Shown here: positions 6,287 through 11,880 of the stretch, piece after piece
Position numbering within the stretch: position 1 is the first letter of the stretch
How the letters are laid out: the number at the start of each line of letters is the position of its first letter
From: Nanobdellota archaeon
Lineage (GTDB): Archaea > Nanobdellota > Nanobdellia > Pacearchaeales > GW2011-AR1
Direction: 5' to 3'
Length of the DNA stretch: 13,562 bases
NCBI GenBank assembly: GCA_022709585.1
Contig: JAKLIN010000019.1
Coordinates: forward strand, 1-13,562
Notes under the pieces: model-generated
The model's input: only the letters and a program-made list of their open reading frames with translations
The model's database searches: none
Told to the model about the DNA's origin: nothing
Position numbers and translations under genes: made by a program

Positions 6287-6658
6287 TTATTTCACTTTTT
6301 CTTCCAGATTTATTTTAATCGCAGGAGCAACGAGAACTATTTTGTCATCTCTTAACTCAAATGTTCCAACTTGATATTGTGTTTTTTTGTCAGAGATATT
6401 TTTTGCAATAACTCGATAAGTAGCGCAAAGTCCCCGGTCTTCTTCATCAAATTCTTTTGGCAGTATAAATTCGCCCTTCTTTCCTGAACGTTGTCTATAA
6501 ACAAAAACAAATTTATAACATTTTGAACAATATTTAATATCCTCCGCGATGCTTTCTATCCTTCTTTCTCGTTCTTCTGGAGTAAACCCATCTAGATAAT
6601 GCTGAGAATACTCTCCATCTTTTTCAGAAATTATATCTGTTAGTCTTTGAGAGTCCAT
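6287..6658 (-). CDS. Unrecognised protein, last gene of set A, paralogue-like to the 5032-5394 gene
   Basis: A 123-aa soluble protein without a recognised family. Visible boxes: EYSQHYLDGFTPEERERRI (16-34); a CxxC (C44-S-K-C47); KFVFVYRQRSGKKGEFIL (49-66); ATYRVIA (79-85); and YQVGTFE (95-101). The first and last boxes match the 5032-5394 protein. The start at 6658 (MDSQRL) is supported by GGAG about 9 nt upstream, in the end of the preceding gene, and leaves a 1-nt gap; the longer TTG-started reading overlaps that gene by 38 nt and is rejected. A single CxxC is not enough to claim a zinc site. Confidence 0.75.
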   Translation of the reverse strand: MDSQRLTDIISEKDGEYSQHYLDGFTPEERERRIESIAEDIKYCSKCYKFVFVYRQRSGKKGEFILPKEFDEEDRGLCATYRVIAKNISDKKTQYQVGTFELRDDKIVLVAPAIKINLEEKVK

Positions 6659-6659
6659 T

Positions 6660-7022
6660 TTAATAATCTCCGTAAGATAATTTATAATTATCATCATAAA
6701 AGACCATCCCGCTCTCCCAACTTTGCCCCACTAAGCATCTTCCTAATGGCTTGCCATTTTTCATTTTTTTATAAGTTTGCATTTCTTCTAATGTTTTAAA
6801 ATAACTAATTTCAGAGTTAGGATTGTTCAAATAACTGTTTCTGATAAAATAAAATTTTTGCATAAGTTCCAATTCCGCATCAGTCATATTTTCTGGAAAA
6901 GAGCTGCCCAAGAAATTTCTTTTTGCAGAAAGAGCCATATCTTTAGTTCCAGTCACAACTCGGTTTATCAATCCTTTTTCTGAGGATTTATTCTCTTTTG
7001 GTTTTGGTTTATAAATTGCCAT
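6660..7022 (-). CDS. Unrecognised 120-aa protein, middle gene of set A
   Basis: No family recognised. The N-terminal ~35 residues are Lys-rich and probably flexible (MAIYKPKPKENKSSEKG). A helical middle follows (NMTDAELELMQKFYFIRNSYL), then a tyrosine-rich end (SGMVFYDDNYKLSYGDY). The start context, CAAAAACTAAACAAAATG, resembles the leader shared by the genes at 9291, 9738 and 10181. The upstream gene's stop codon lies inside this context with a 5-nt gap, so the gene is in an operon with 7028-7372. Confidence 0.72.
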   Translation of the reverse strand: MAIYKPKPKENKSSEKGLINRVVTGTKDMALSAKRNFLGSSFPENMTDAELELMQKFYFIRNSYLNNPNSEISYFKTLEEMQTYKKMKNGKPLGRCLVGQSWESGMVFYDDNYKLSYGDY

Positions 7023-7027
7023 TTTGT

Positions 7028-7372
7028 TTAGTTTTTGAATTTAATTGAAGCAACAAGGCATTCTAAAGCATTCACAACATCTTTAGAATTTTCTTTGTTG
7101 TAAGCATCTTCTAAGTTTTCAAAGCAAATCCGATAGTAATTTTCATACCTTTTAGGATTAACTTGTTGAATGTATGTTTTAAATTCCTTAGCAAAACCGA
7201 GAGCATCTTCTTGTCCGATTAAAGTTTTGAATCTTGGGTGAATCTGGTGGTAAGCCCAGATATCATGACAGTTTTCTCTTGGAACAGGTTCATAACTTCT
7301 AAAGTCAGTTATAGCGGTGTAAAAGTCACCTTCGGTCATTCCTTCAAAGTCTGAAATTATAATTGGACTCAT
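7028..7372 (-). CDS. Unrecognised 114-aa protein, first gene of set A
   Basis: Soluble, mostly helical and acidic, with no recognised family. It contains EPVPRENCHDIWAYHQIHPR (about 28-47), rich in His, Trp and Cys, and a helical C-terminal half (YYRICFENLEDAYNKENSKDVVNALECLV). The ATG at 7372 has an AGGAG seven or eight nt upstream and is preferred to the TTG at 7387. A TATA box at 7404-7413 gives a leader of about 10 nt carrying that SD. It is the first gene of a three-gene transcript. Confidence 0.74.
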   Translation of the reverse strand: MSPIIISDFEGMTEGDFYTAITDFRSYEPVPRENCHDIWAYHQIHPRFKTLIGQEDALGFAKEFKTYIQQVNPKRYENYYRICFENLEDAYNKENSKDVVNALECLVASIKFKN

Positions 7373-7403
7373 TTTTTTCTCCTGCAAATCTAGACATGAA
7401 TCA

Positions 7404-7413
7404 CTATTTAAAC
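7404..7413 (-). promoter_or_regulatory. TATA box for set A (7028, 6660, 6287 genes)
   Basis: GTTTAAATAG on the minus strand, preceded by an A-rich BRE-like stretch. The predicted start near 7382 leaves a short leader with an AGGAG Shine-Dalgarno site. Just upstream, at 7426-7434, lies an AAAGTAGTG motif also found in the 9738 and 10181 leaders. Confidence 0.55.
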
Positions 7414-7574
7414 TTTTCTCTATGTCACTACTTTATAGGCACTAATATCTCCTAAAATCCCCAGAAAGCTGTCCAAAAAGTGCAAAACCTCTAAAAGACT
7501 GGAAATTTCTAGAAAAATCAGGGTTTTTAACTTGTTCGTAACCACTTTTTAGGTATTCCGCCCTGCTCAAAAGC

Positions 7575-7582
7575 CTTATAAA
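7575..7582 (+). promoter_or_regulatory. TATA box of the small membrane protein pair
   Basis: CTTATAAA, centred about 26 bp before the ATG at 7605, fits a leaderless transcript. It is divergent from set A across a 230-bp gap in which nothing else was recognised. Confidence 0.6.
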
Positions 7583-7604
7583 CCCCCGAAACTTAAGGTA
7601 ATCT

Positions 7605-7823
7605 ATGGCTCTAACAGAGTTATTAGCAAACCCTTTATGGGCAGTTGGAATCTGGGCAGTTGTTGCCTGGGAAGCTGTCTGGAAAGGAATCGCACTATGG
7701 AAAGCAGGTAGAAACAACCAGTTAGGTTGGTTTATTGCCTTACTTATTCTAAATACTGTTGGAATTTTGCCTATATTATACCTCCTATTCTTTCAAAAAT
7801 CTAAGGAGCGAAAGAAGCGATAA
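7605..7823 (+). CDS. DUF5652-like small membrane protein
   Basis: A 72-aa protein with two membrane helices (about 11-32 and 41-63), a short polar turn (WKAGRNNQLGW, 32-42) and a basic tail (QKSKERKKR). The WKGIALWKAGRNNQLGWFIALL core and the ILPILYL segment match the DUF5652 pattern common in DPANN archaea and Patescibacteria. Its function is not known. By the positive-inside rule the basic C-terminus is probably cytoplasmic. It is leaderless behind a good TATA box, and the next gene starts 1 nt after its stop. Confidence 0.82.
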   Translation: MALTELLANPLWAVGIWAVVAWEAVWKGIALWKAGRNNQLGWFIALLILNTVGILPILYLLFFQKSKERKKR

Positions 7824-7824
7824 A

Positions 7825-8037
7825 ATGCAAAAATTGATCAAATCAGTGGAAAAAAGAATCCAAAAAATGAGCTTTTGGGACATTTCCTTAATCAAAGTAG
7901 TGAGTGTCCTTTTTGGTGCAATTCTTGGAGTCTATTTCGCAGATGACCTTGAAGACAAGAGCTCGTTTATTTACATGATTGTTCTGTTTTTATTCAGTTG
8001 GGTTCTTGCTATATTTAGATTCTTTAAGAAAAAGTAA
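7825..8037 (+). CDS. Small two-helix membrane protein
   Basis: A 70-aa protein with a basic amphipathic N-terminus (MQKLIKSVEKRIQKM), a first membrane helix (about 20-39), a short acidic loop (DDLEDKSS) and a second helix (about 49-66) ending FFKKK. The FWDISLIKVVSVLFGAILG stretch resembles small membrane proteins often seen in DPANN genomes that carry a similar FWDISLIK segment; no function is known. The ATG at 7825 is 1 nt past the preceding stop, so the pair is cotranscribed. An upstream in-frame ATG at 7759 would overlap the DUF5652 gene by 65 nt and is rejected. Confidence 0.78.
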   Translation: MQKLIKSVEKRIQKMSFWDISLIKVVSVLFGAILGVYFADDLEDKSSFIYMIVLFLFSWVLAIFRFFKKK

Positions 8038-8063
8038 GGCTTTTGAAAGGGGTTAAAGAGTTC

Positions 8064-8765
8064 TTATCTTATTTTGTATAGATAGTACTCTCTTTTTTCA
8101 GGGCTAAACCTTTCTATGGCATAACGCAAAGAGGTTCTTGGAAGTTCGTGATAATTGTCATGAAGGAACTTTTCCAACAGTTTTTCATCTTTTTTGCCTA
8201 GTTCCCTAAGCATCCAGCCAACAGCTTTATGGATTAAGTCATGTTTGTCTCCTAAAAGCTTCTTGGAGATATCCAGAGTTGGCTGCAATTGATTGTCTCT
8301 TATCAAGCTTAAAGTGGAAATAATTGATATTCTCTTCTCCCAAAGATTAGTGGATTCAGAGAGTTTCAATAGAATTGATTTATCTTTATTTATCAAAAAC
8401 TTGCCAACAATCTGGGGAGCACTGCAGTCAACCAAATCCCAGTTGTTCATTCTTTTGGCGTTTTTCAAATAAAACTTAAATGCTTTTTCTGGCTGGGTTT
8501 TAGAATGATTGCAAAGAATCATGGTTCCTAACATTCTGTGTTCATGGATTTTGCTGTCAAGCAAAGTCTCGATGTCTGAAAAATCCAAGTCTTTGTACTT
8601 TTTAGCTAGCTCTTTTTCAGTTGGCACATTTAATCCAAGAAATATATCCCCCTCCCCGTATTCTCCTTTGCCTGTTTTAAAGAATCTTTGAAATATCTTG
8701 ATTTTCTCTGGATTCTTGAGTGAATCCATTTCCTTAATCAACTCTTTTAATCTTTCTTGAGTCAT
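8064..8765 (-). CDS. AlkD-like DNA alkylation repair enzyme (HEAT-repeat glycosylase)
   Basis: AlkD removes N3- and N7-alkylated purines from DNA without base flipping. The 233-aa protein is all helical, as expected for HEAT-like repeats, and of the family's usual length. It carries FFKTGKGEYGEGDIFLG (28-44), the classic N-terminal signature; NNWDLVDCSAPQIVG (107-121) with Trp109 and Asp113; LWEKRISIIS (141-150) with Arg145; and HKAVGWMLRELGKK (179-192) with Trp184. These correspond to the Trp/Asp/Arg/Trp set lining the active cleft of characterised Bacillus AlkD. It is followed by convergent membrane-protein genes. Its start, ATGACTCAAGAAA, resembles that of the genes at 9291 and 10181. There is no clear TATA box; a 46-bp gap separates it from the gene upstream on the same strand. 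Confidence 0.9.
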   Translation of the reverse strand: MTQERLKELIKEMDSLKNPEKIKIFQRFFKTGKGEYGEGDIFLGLNVPTEKELAKKYKDLDFSDIETLLDSKIHEHRMLGTMILCNHSKTQPEKAFKFYLKNAKRMNNWDLVDCSAPQIVGKFLINKDKSILLKLSESTNLWEKRISIISTLSLIRDNQLQPTLDISKKLLGDKHDLIHKAVGWMLRELGKKDEKLLEKFLHDNYHELPRTSLRYAIERFSPEKREYYLYKIR

Positions 8766-8811
8766 AAACTATTCAAGAAAAATGCAATTAAAAATGTTAC
8801 CAGTCTTAAAG

Positions 8812-9291
8812 TTATCTTTTAGAAGTTATTTCTATCTGGCTATAGACTCCATTTGAGAATAGTCTTTTGTAATCAAATTCATAACCTTCCTTGGATGCAA
8901 TTTTCAAGATTTTTAAAAAATTGGAGATGTTGTTTGAAGATTCTAAAGAGCAACTTTCATCTATAAGTGCCCATAATTTCCCTTGCATTTTTTGTTCAGG
9001 ACTTGTTGTAACTGCTTTCAGAATACTTTCGCCTATTCCTTCTAATCCGAGTATCTCATCTAAGTCTCTTCTTAATCTTTTTCTAGTAGATGAGCTTCTT
9101 AATTTTTGAGAGATATCTTCATTGTAAAGCATTGGCTCTTGAGTTATTTGATTTGCAACCGATTGCAAAACTAGTTTGCCTGCACCAGAGCCAAGATATT
9201 CATCTAAAGTTCTTACAAGCTCTTCATAAGCCATTTTTTGGTTGTTTCCAAAAGGGCTTTCTCTTTGATATTTGTTTATTTCTTGTGTCAT
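8812..9291 (-). CDS. Unrecognised helical 159-aa protein
   Basis: No firm family. The sequence is mostly helical, with LGSGAGKLVLQSV (33-45) followed by SQKLRSSSTRKRLRRDLDEILGLEGIGESILKAV (about 61-94). GSGAGK recalls a P-loop, but the Ser/Thr after Lys is missing, so no nucleotide binding is claimed. The central part is strongly basic (RKRLRRDL) and could contact nucleic acid. The start codon sits in a context shared with other genes here (CAAAAACAAACAAAATGACACAAGAAA), identical over 25 nt with the start of the 10181 gene. An A/T-only tract upstream probably ends the previous transcript or acts as the promoter. Confidence 0.75.
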   Translation of the reverse strand: MTQEINKYQRESPFGNNQKMAYEELVRTLDEYLGSGAGKLVLQSVANQITQEPMLYNEDISQKLRSSSTRKRLRRDLDEILGLEGIGESILKAVTTSPEQKMQGKLWALIDESCSLESSNNISNFLKILKIASKEGYEFDYKRLFSNGVYSQIEITSKR

Positions 9292-9312
9292 TTTGTTTGT
9301 TTTTGAGTGTGA

Positions 9313-9336
9313 ATAAAAAATAAAATAAAAAATAAA
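9313..9336 (-). terminator. A/T-only tract between the 9370 and 8812 genes
   Basis: On the minus strand this is a run of T with single A residues (TTTATTTTTTATTTTATTTT and so on), starting 34 nt after the stop of the 9370 gene. Such T-rich tracts end archaeal transcripts. It lies 22-45 bp before the 9291 start, so it could also supply a poor TATA element for that gene. Confidence 0.4.
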
Positions 9337-9369
9337 GTGGTTTGTTTCTACTCTAGAGATTTAATGGGC

Positions 9370-9738
9370 CTACTTTGTAAAATCATCGTATAAATTAGAG
9401 ATTCTATCATAGGCATTAGCTATGTGTCTAAGAGGCAATTCGTTTCCAGCTTTTCTGATGGCATCTCTTCTTTCTCGAATTAAACCGATAGCGTTTTCTC
9501 CGCCAATTTTAGTAGCATATTCATTTAATCTCCAAGCGGTCCCTTCTAAGAAAGATTCTTTGAACTCTTCAAAAAATCCTTTTTTTATTTCTGCAGAGAA
9601 TCTGTTTTCTGCTTCTGCTAATTCCTCTTCAAGGTAACCCAGATACTTTTCACAGTTTTCACTGTTAGCCACACTATGGGCTTTCTTAGCAAGGCAATTT
9701 CTAACTATGTATGCATCGTCTACTTCTAAGTGTTTCAT
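9370..9738 (-). CDS. Unrecognised helical 122-aa protein
   Basis: No family recognised. It is almost wholly helical, with charged heptad-like stretches (KYLGYLEEELAEAENRFSAEI, about 31-51, and FFEEFKESFLEG, 55-66), and no membrane segment. The C-terminal part contains IRERRDAIRKAGNELPLRHI. The ATG is preceded by a leader almost identical to that of the 10181 gene: AAAGTAGTGTAAGGAGG, then a spacer rich in A and C ending ACAAACAAAATG. The AAGGAGG is 20 nt from the ATG, far beyond normal Shine-Dalgarno spacing. It is separated by 110 bp from the 9849-10181 gene and probably has its own promoter. Confidence 0.74.
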   Translation of the reverse strand: MKHLEVDDAYIVRNCLAKKAHSVANSENCEKYLGYLEEELAEAENRFSAEIKKGFFEEFKESFLEGTAWRLNEYATKIGGENAIGLIRERRDAIRKAGNELPLRHIANAYDRISNLYDDFTK

Positions 9739-9775
9739 TTTGTTTGTTTTTGTGTTAACCTCCTTACACTACTTT
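9736..9775 (-). promoter_or_regulatory. Conserved 5' leader, copy 1 (9738 gene)
   Basis: The 40 nt ending at the start codon match the leader of the 10181 gene at all but one substitution and one single-base gap. The outer 21 bp (9755-9775) are identical and contain AAGTAGTG and AAGGAGG. On the minus strand ACACTA (9778-9783) could pair with TAGTGT (9766-9771) just before the AAGGAGG. A weak TATA-like element (around 9797-9806) would start the RNA near the outer edge of the conserved block. Confidence 0.6.
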
Positions 9776-9848
9776 GTTAGTGTGTTTGGATTTGTTTGAT
9801 TATGAATTGAAAAAAATAAAAAATTTGTATGAGGAACTTTATTCCTTA

Positions 9849-10181
9849 TTAGTATTCTCCAGAGATACCCTTTGATTGAAGATAAACTTCTACCACGTTC
9901 TCTCCAGCTGTGTTTTTTAAGGAGTTACCATAAGCAATTCTTGTATCCTGAGTATATCCTGTTTTGTTTAACAAATCAGCTAATGCTTGTACTCCTTTAA
10001 TCTCGTCAGGAGATACTACAACTAAAAGTCCTTTTGTGCCATCCTTGTGTTCATGCACAGTGCTTTCTGCTAAAGCATAGAGAAGAATTTCACCTAATTG
10101 TGACTTACCCCCTGCAACTAGAGAACTCACTCCAGTGCAAAATCTTTCAAGATCTCCAATCTTTTCTGTTTCTTGTGTCAT
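9849..10181 (-). CDS. Unrecognised 110-aa alpha/beta protein
   Basis: No family recognised. The N-terminal helical half (GDLERFCTGVSSLVAGGKSQLGEILLYALAES) is followed by a strand, GLLVVVSPDEIKG (51-63), and a helix/strand alternation (ALADLLNKTGYTQDTRIAYG). It is soluble, with no signal peptide. It begins MTQE with the same codons as the 9291 gene, and its leader nearly repeats that of the 9738 gene. It is the first gene of the minus-strand group and is divergent from the receiver-like gene at 10371 across a 189-bp region rich in regulatory signals. Confidence 0.74.
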   Translation of the reverse strand: MTQETEKIGDLERFCTGVSSLVAGGKSQLGEILLYALAESTVHEHKDGTKGLLVVVSPDEIKGVQALADLLNKTGYTQDTRIAYGNSLKNTAGENVVEVYLQSKGISGEY

Positions 10182-10217
10182 TTTGTTTGTTTTGTATTAA
10201 CCTCCTTACACTACTTT
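10179..10217 (-). promoter_or_regulatory. Conserved 5' leader, copy 2 (10181 gene)
   Basis: This is the second copy of the leader at 9736-9775, with the identical 21-bp block at 10197-10217 and AAGGAGG 19 nt before the ATG. The predicted transcript start from the TATA box at 10240-10247 falls on the outer edge of the block, so the whole conserved part would be 5' untranslated RNA. An alternative hairpin, CTTACAC (minus strand, 10226-10232) with GTGTAAG, would involve the first bases of the AAGGAGG if transcription started further upstream. Confidence 0.6.
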
Positions 10218-10239
10218 TTTTTATTGTGTAAGCATAATA

Positions 10240-10247
10240 ATTATATA
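10240..10247 (-). promoter_or_regulatory. TATA box of the 10181 gene
   Basis: TATATAAT on the minus strand, placed so that transcription would begin at about 10217 and give a leader of about 36 nt. A second candidate (ATTTAAATA at 10259-10267) would start the RNA near 10237. Confidence 0.5.
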
Positions 10248-10302
10248 CAGAACTAGTATTTAAATCTATCTTTTTGTAACTCCTTTAAAGTAACAACTTA
10301 GT

Positions 10303-10320
10303 TTGTGCTTATAAGCACAA
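10303..10320. promoter_or_regulatory. 18-bp perfect palindrome in a divergent promoter region
   Basis: TTGTGCTTATAAGCACAA is a perfect inverted repeat, 22 bp upstream of the TATA box of the receiver-like gene and 122 bp before the oppositely oriented 10181 gene. The size and symmetry are typical of an operator for a dimeric helix-turn-helix regulator. Its AT core could also serve as a TATA element. Confidence 0.55.
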
Positions 10321-10341
10321 TAAATTGGGCAGCTAAAAATG

Positions 10342-10349
10342 TTTATAAA
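10342..10349 (+). promoter_or_regulatory. TATA box of the receiver-like gene
   Basis: TTTATAAA centred 25-26 bp before the ATG at 10371, giving a leaderless transcript. This position also argues against a short ORF starting at 10339. Confidence 0.6.
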
Positions 10350-10370
10350 TTCTGAAGAAGCAAAGAAAAT

Positions 10371-10883
10371 ATGGCAAATTTACTTGGAAAACTATTTGCA
10401 AAAACCGCTCCTAAAGTTAACTCTTTGAAAGAAATGAAAGATATTCTAATCTTAGAAGATGATCGGTTCAATCAAGAAAGGATGATAAAACAAATTCCAG
10501 CAGGTTTAACTTATTTTCTTGCAAGTGATGGACAAGAATTTGAAATGTTCTTCGAAGAAGATAACAAAGCTAGAATATATTTTTTAGATAATCAAGTTCC
10601 AGACATATTAGGAAATAAGGGTTTTCATTTTTTGAAACATTGTAATTATTTATTGAAACACGACCCAAATGCAATCGTTTTTTATCATGGGTCAGTTTCG
10701 TGGGATAGAGATATAATTGATTATTGTGAAGAACACGGAGTTAAAATGATTAATAGAGAATATCCTTGGTTTAGACTCGCAATTAAAAACGGATTAAAAG
10801 ATTATCTTAAAAGAAATTCCAAAGATGTTTCCAAAGAAGATTCAGAAAGAATTTCACGAGCCATAGAAGAAATTAAGGAATAA
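10371..10883 (+). CDS. Stand-alone receiver-like (degenerate response regulator) protein
   Basis: The 170-aa protein has the order of a CheY-type receiver domain: an acidic pair after strand 1 (ILILEDD, Asp30-Asp31), a phosphoacceptor-like Asp after strand 3 (RIYFLDNQVP, Asp73) and a small hydroxyl residue after strand 4 (IVFYHGS, Ser108). The conserved Lys-Pro after strand 5 is missing: KMINREYPW (125-133) has Arg-Glu instead. Phosphorylation may therefore be altered or lost. There is no output domain, and no histidine kinase is in view; a charged helix closes the protein. Archaea do use stand-alone receivers, so it could be a phosphorelay or partner-binding protein. It is leaderless, with an 18-bp palindrome upstream, and converges on the Fic gene. 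Confidence 0.65.
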   Translation: MANLLGKLFAKTAPKVNSLKEMKDILILEDDRFNQERMIKQIPAGLTYFLASDGQEFEMFFEEDNKARIYFLDNQVPDILGNKGFHFLKHCNYLLKHDPNAIVFYHGSVSWDRDIIDYCEEHGVKMINREYPWFRLAIKNGLKDYLKRNSKDVSKEDSERISRAIEEIKE

Positions 10884-10903
10884 AATTATTGAAACCAGAG
10901 GAA

Positions 10904-11824
10904 TCACTTTTTTATGCCTAGTTTTTCTAAGTTTTCCTGAAGAAGATTAATAGTTAATCTTAAGATTGGCAAATACTCTTCGTCGTTTGCTTTTCTAACA
11001 GCTTTCAAGTACTCTGCTCTTTGCTTATGATAAATATTTATCCAAGGATAATTATTTTTGTTTAAGATGAAATTCATCAAGAGCCTAGACATTCTTCCGT
11101 TTCCATCCACAAAAGGATGAATTGAAACAAACTTCATTGAAAAAATCACAGCTAATTCAAAAGGATGCATCTTGTTTTTGTTTTGTTTGTACCAATAAAT
11201 AAGATTCTGAATCAGCTGCGGAACTTTTTCATAAGATGGAAATGAAACATCTGCTCCAAATATCCTCACAGGGGTTTCACGGTATCTTCCAGCAAATCTT
11301 TCACTTATTCCTTGAAGGATAATTGAGTGCAGCTTTAAAATCAGTTTTTCATTTAAATCTCCTTTGTAGTTTTTGATGAATTCTATTGCTTTTTGGTGAT
11401 TTCTTGCTTCGTTTATTTCTCTAAGAGTTCTGCCTTCAGGAACAAGTCCTTCATTTAAAACTAAATGCGTGTCTTCTAAAGAAAGCGAGTTTCCTTCAAT
11501 TGCATTGCTGTTATAAGTCAGTTCTGTGAAAAAATGAGTTTCAAATTTTTCAAGCTCTTCTCTGGAAAGACTTTTCATCGCTTTCAGGTAATCTGTTTTA
11601 AGCTTTTCAATTCTCAAGAAATCTTGCTTCAATAAACATTCAGACTTAACCTCTGTTGCGAGTTCGATTTCAAATTCTTTTTTCAAATCATTGAGCTTTT
11701 CTCGAGCAATCATGCCTGTTCCAAGATATTTGCTGGTTTTCACCCATTTTCCATTTTCACGGGAATTGCGAATAAGATAATTATGCTTTTTTCCATTCAC
11801 TCTGCGAATTTCATGATAAACCAT
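10904..11824 (-). CDS. Fic family protein (AMPylase-type, class II with N-terminal inhibitory motif)
   Basis: Fic enzymes transfer AMP or related groups from nucleotides to hydroxyls of target proteins. The 306-aa protein has the full catalytic loop HPFVDGNGRMSR (236-247), H-x-F-x-D-G-N-G-R-x-x-R with no residue missing. The inhibitory helix motif SNAIEG (106-111), [S/T]-x-x-x-E-[G/N], lies N-terminal to the Fic core, which makes it class II and self-inhibited by Glu110. ETPVRIFGADVSFPS (183-197) is the usual substrate-flap hairpin. The N-terminal ~60 residues form an extra basic beta-rich region, and the C-terminus is helical. It lies 56 bp downstream of the Nudix gene on the same strand but has its own TATA box, flanked by an inverted repeat. 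Target unknown. Confidence 0.92.
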   Translation of the reverse strand: MVYHEIRRVNGKKHNYLIRNSRENGKWVKTSKYLGTGMIAREKLNDLKKEFEIELATEVKSECLLKQDFLRIEKLKTDYLKAMKSLSREELEKFETHFFTELTYNSNAIEGNSLSLEDTHLVLNEGLVPEGRTLREINEARNHQKAIEFIKNYKGDLNEKLILKLHSIILQGISERFAGRYRETPVRIFGADVSFPSYEKVPQLIQNLIYWYKQNKNKMHPFELAVIFSMKFVSIHPFVDGNGRMSRLLMNFILNKNNYPWINIYHKQRAEYLKAVRKANDEEYLPILRLTINLLQENLEKLGIKK

Positions 11825-11835
11825 AAAGAACTATG

Positions 11836-11871
11836 TGGGCACTTATTTATAACTCTTTGCATTTGTGCCCA
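11836..11871. promoter_or_regulatory. Inverted repeat flanking the fic TATA box
   Basis: TGGGCAC (11836-11842) and GTGCCCA (11865-11871) are perfect inverse copies separated by 22 bp, with the TATA box (11845-11852, TTATAAAT on the minus strand) between them. The arms are GC-rich against an AT-rich background. The arrangement suggests an operator that controls promoter access. As RNA from the Nudix transcript it could also fold into a hairpin. The predicted start is at the fic ATG, so the gene is leaderless. Confidence 0.55.
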
Positions 11872-11880
11872 TACAAAAGA

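Noticed and set aside
7388..7604. Hairpins or small RNA in the gap between set A and the DUF5652 gene
   Set aside because: Only weak pairings (about seven pairs with long loops) are found; promoters on both sides explain the gap.
8844..9180. P-loop NTPase reading of GSGAGK in the 8812 gene
   Set aside because: The residue after Lys is Leu rather than Ser/Thr, and no Walker B segment is visible.
10339..10428. Short out-of-frame ORF starting at ATG 10339 before the receiver-like gene
   Set aside because: The TATA box at 10342-10349 lies inside it, so it would not be on the leaderless transcript, and it overlaps the longer gene.
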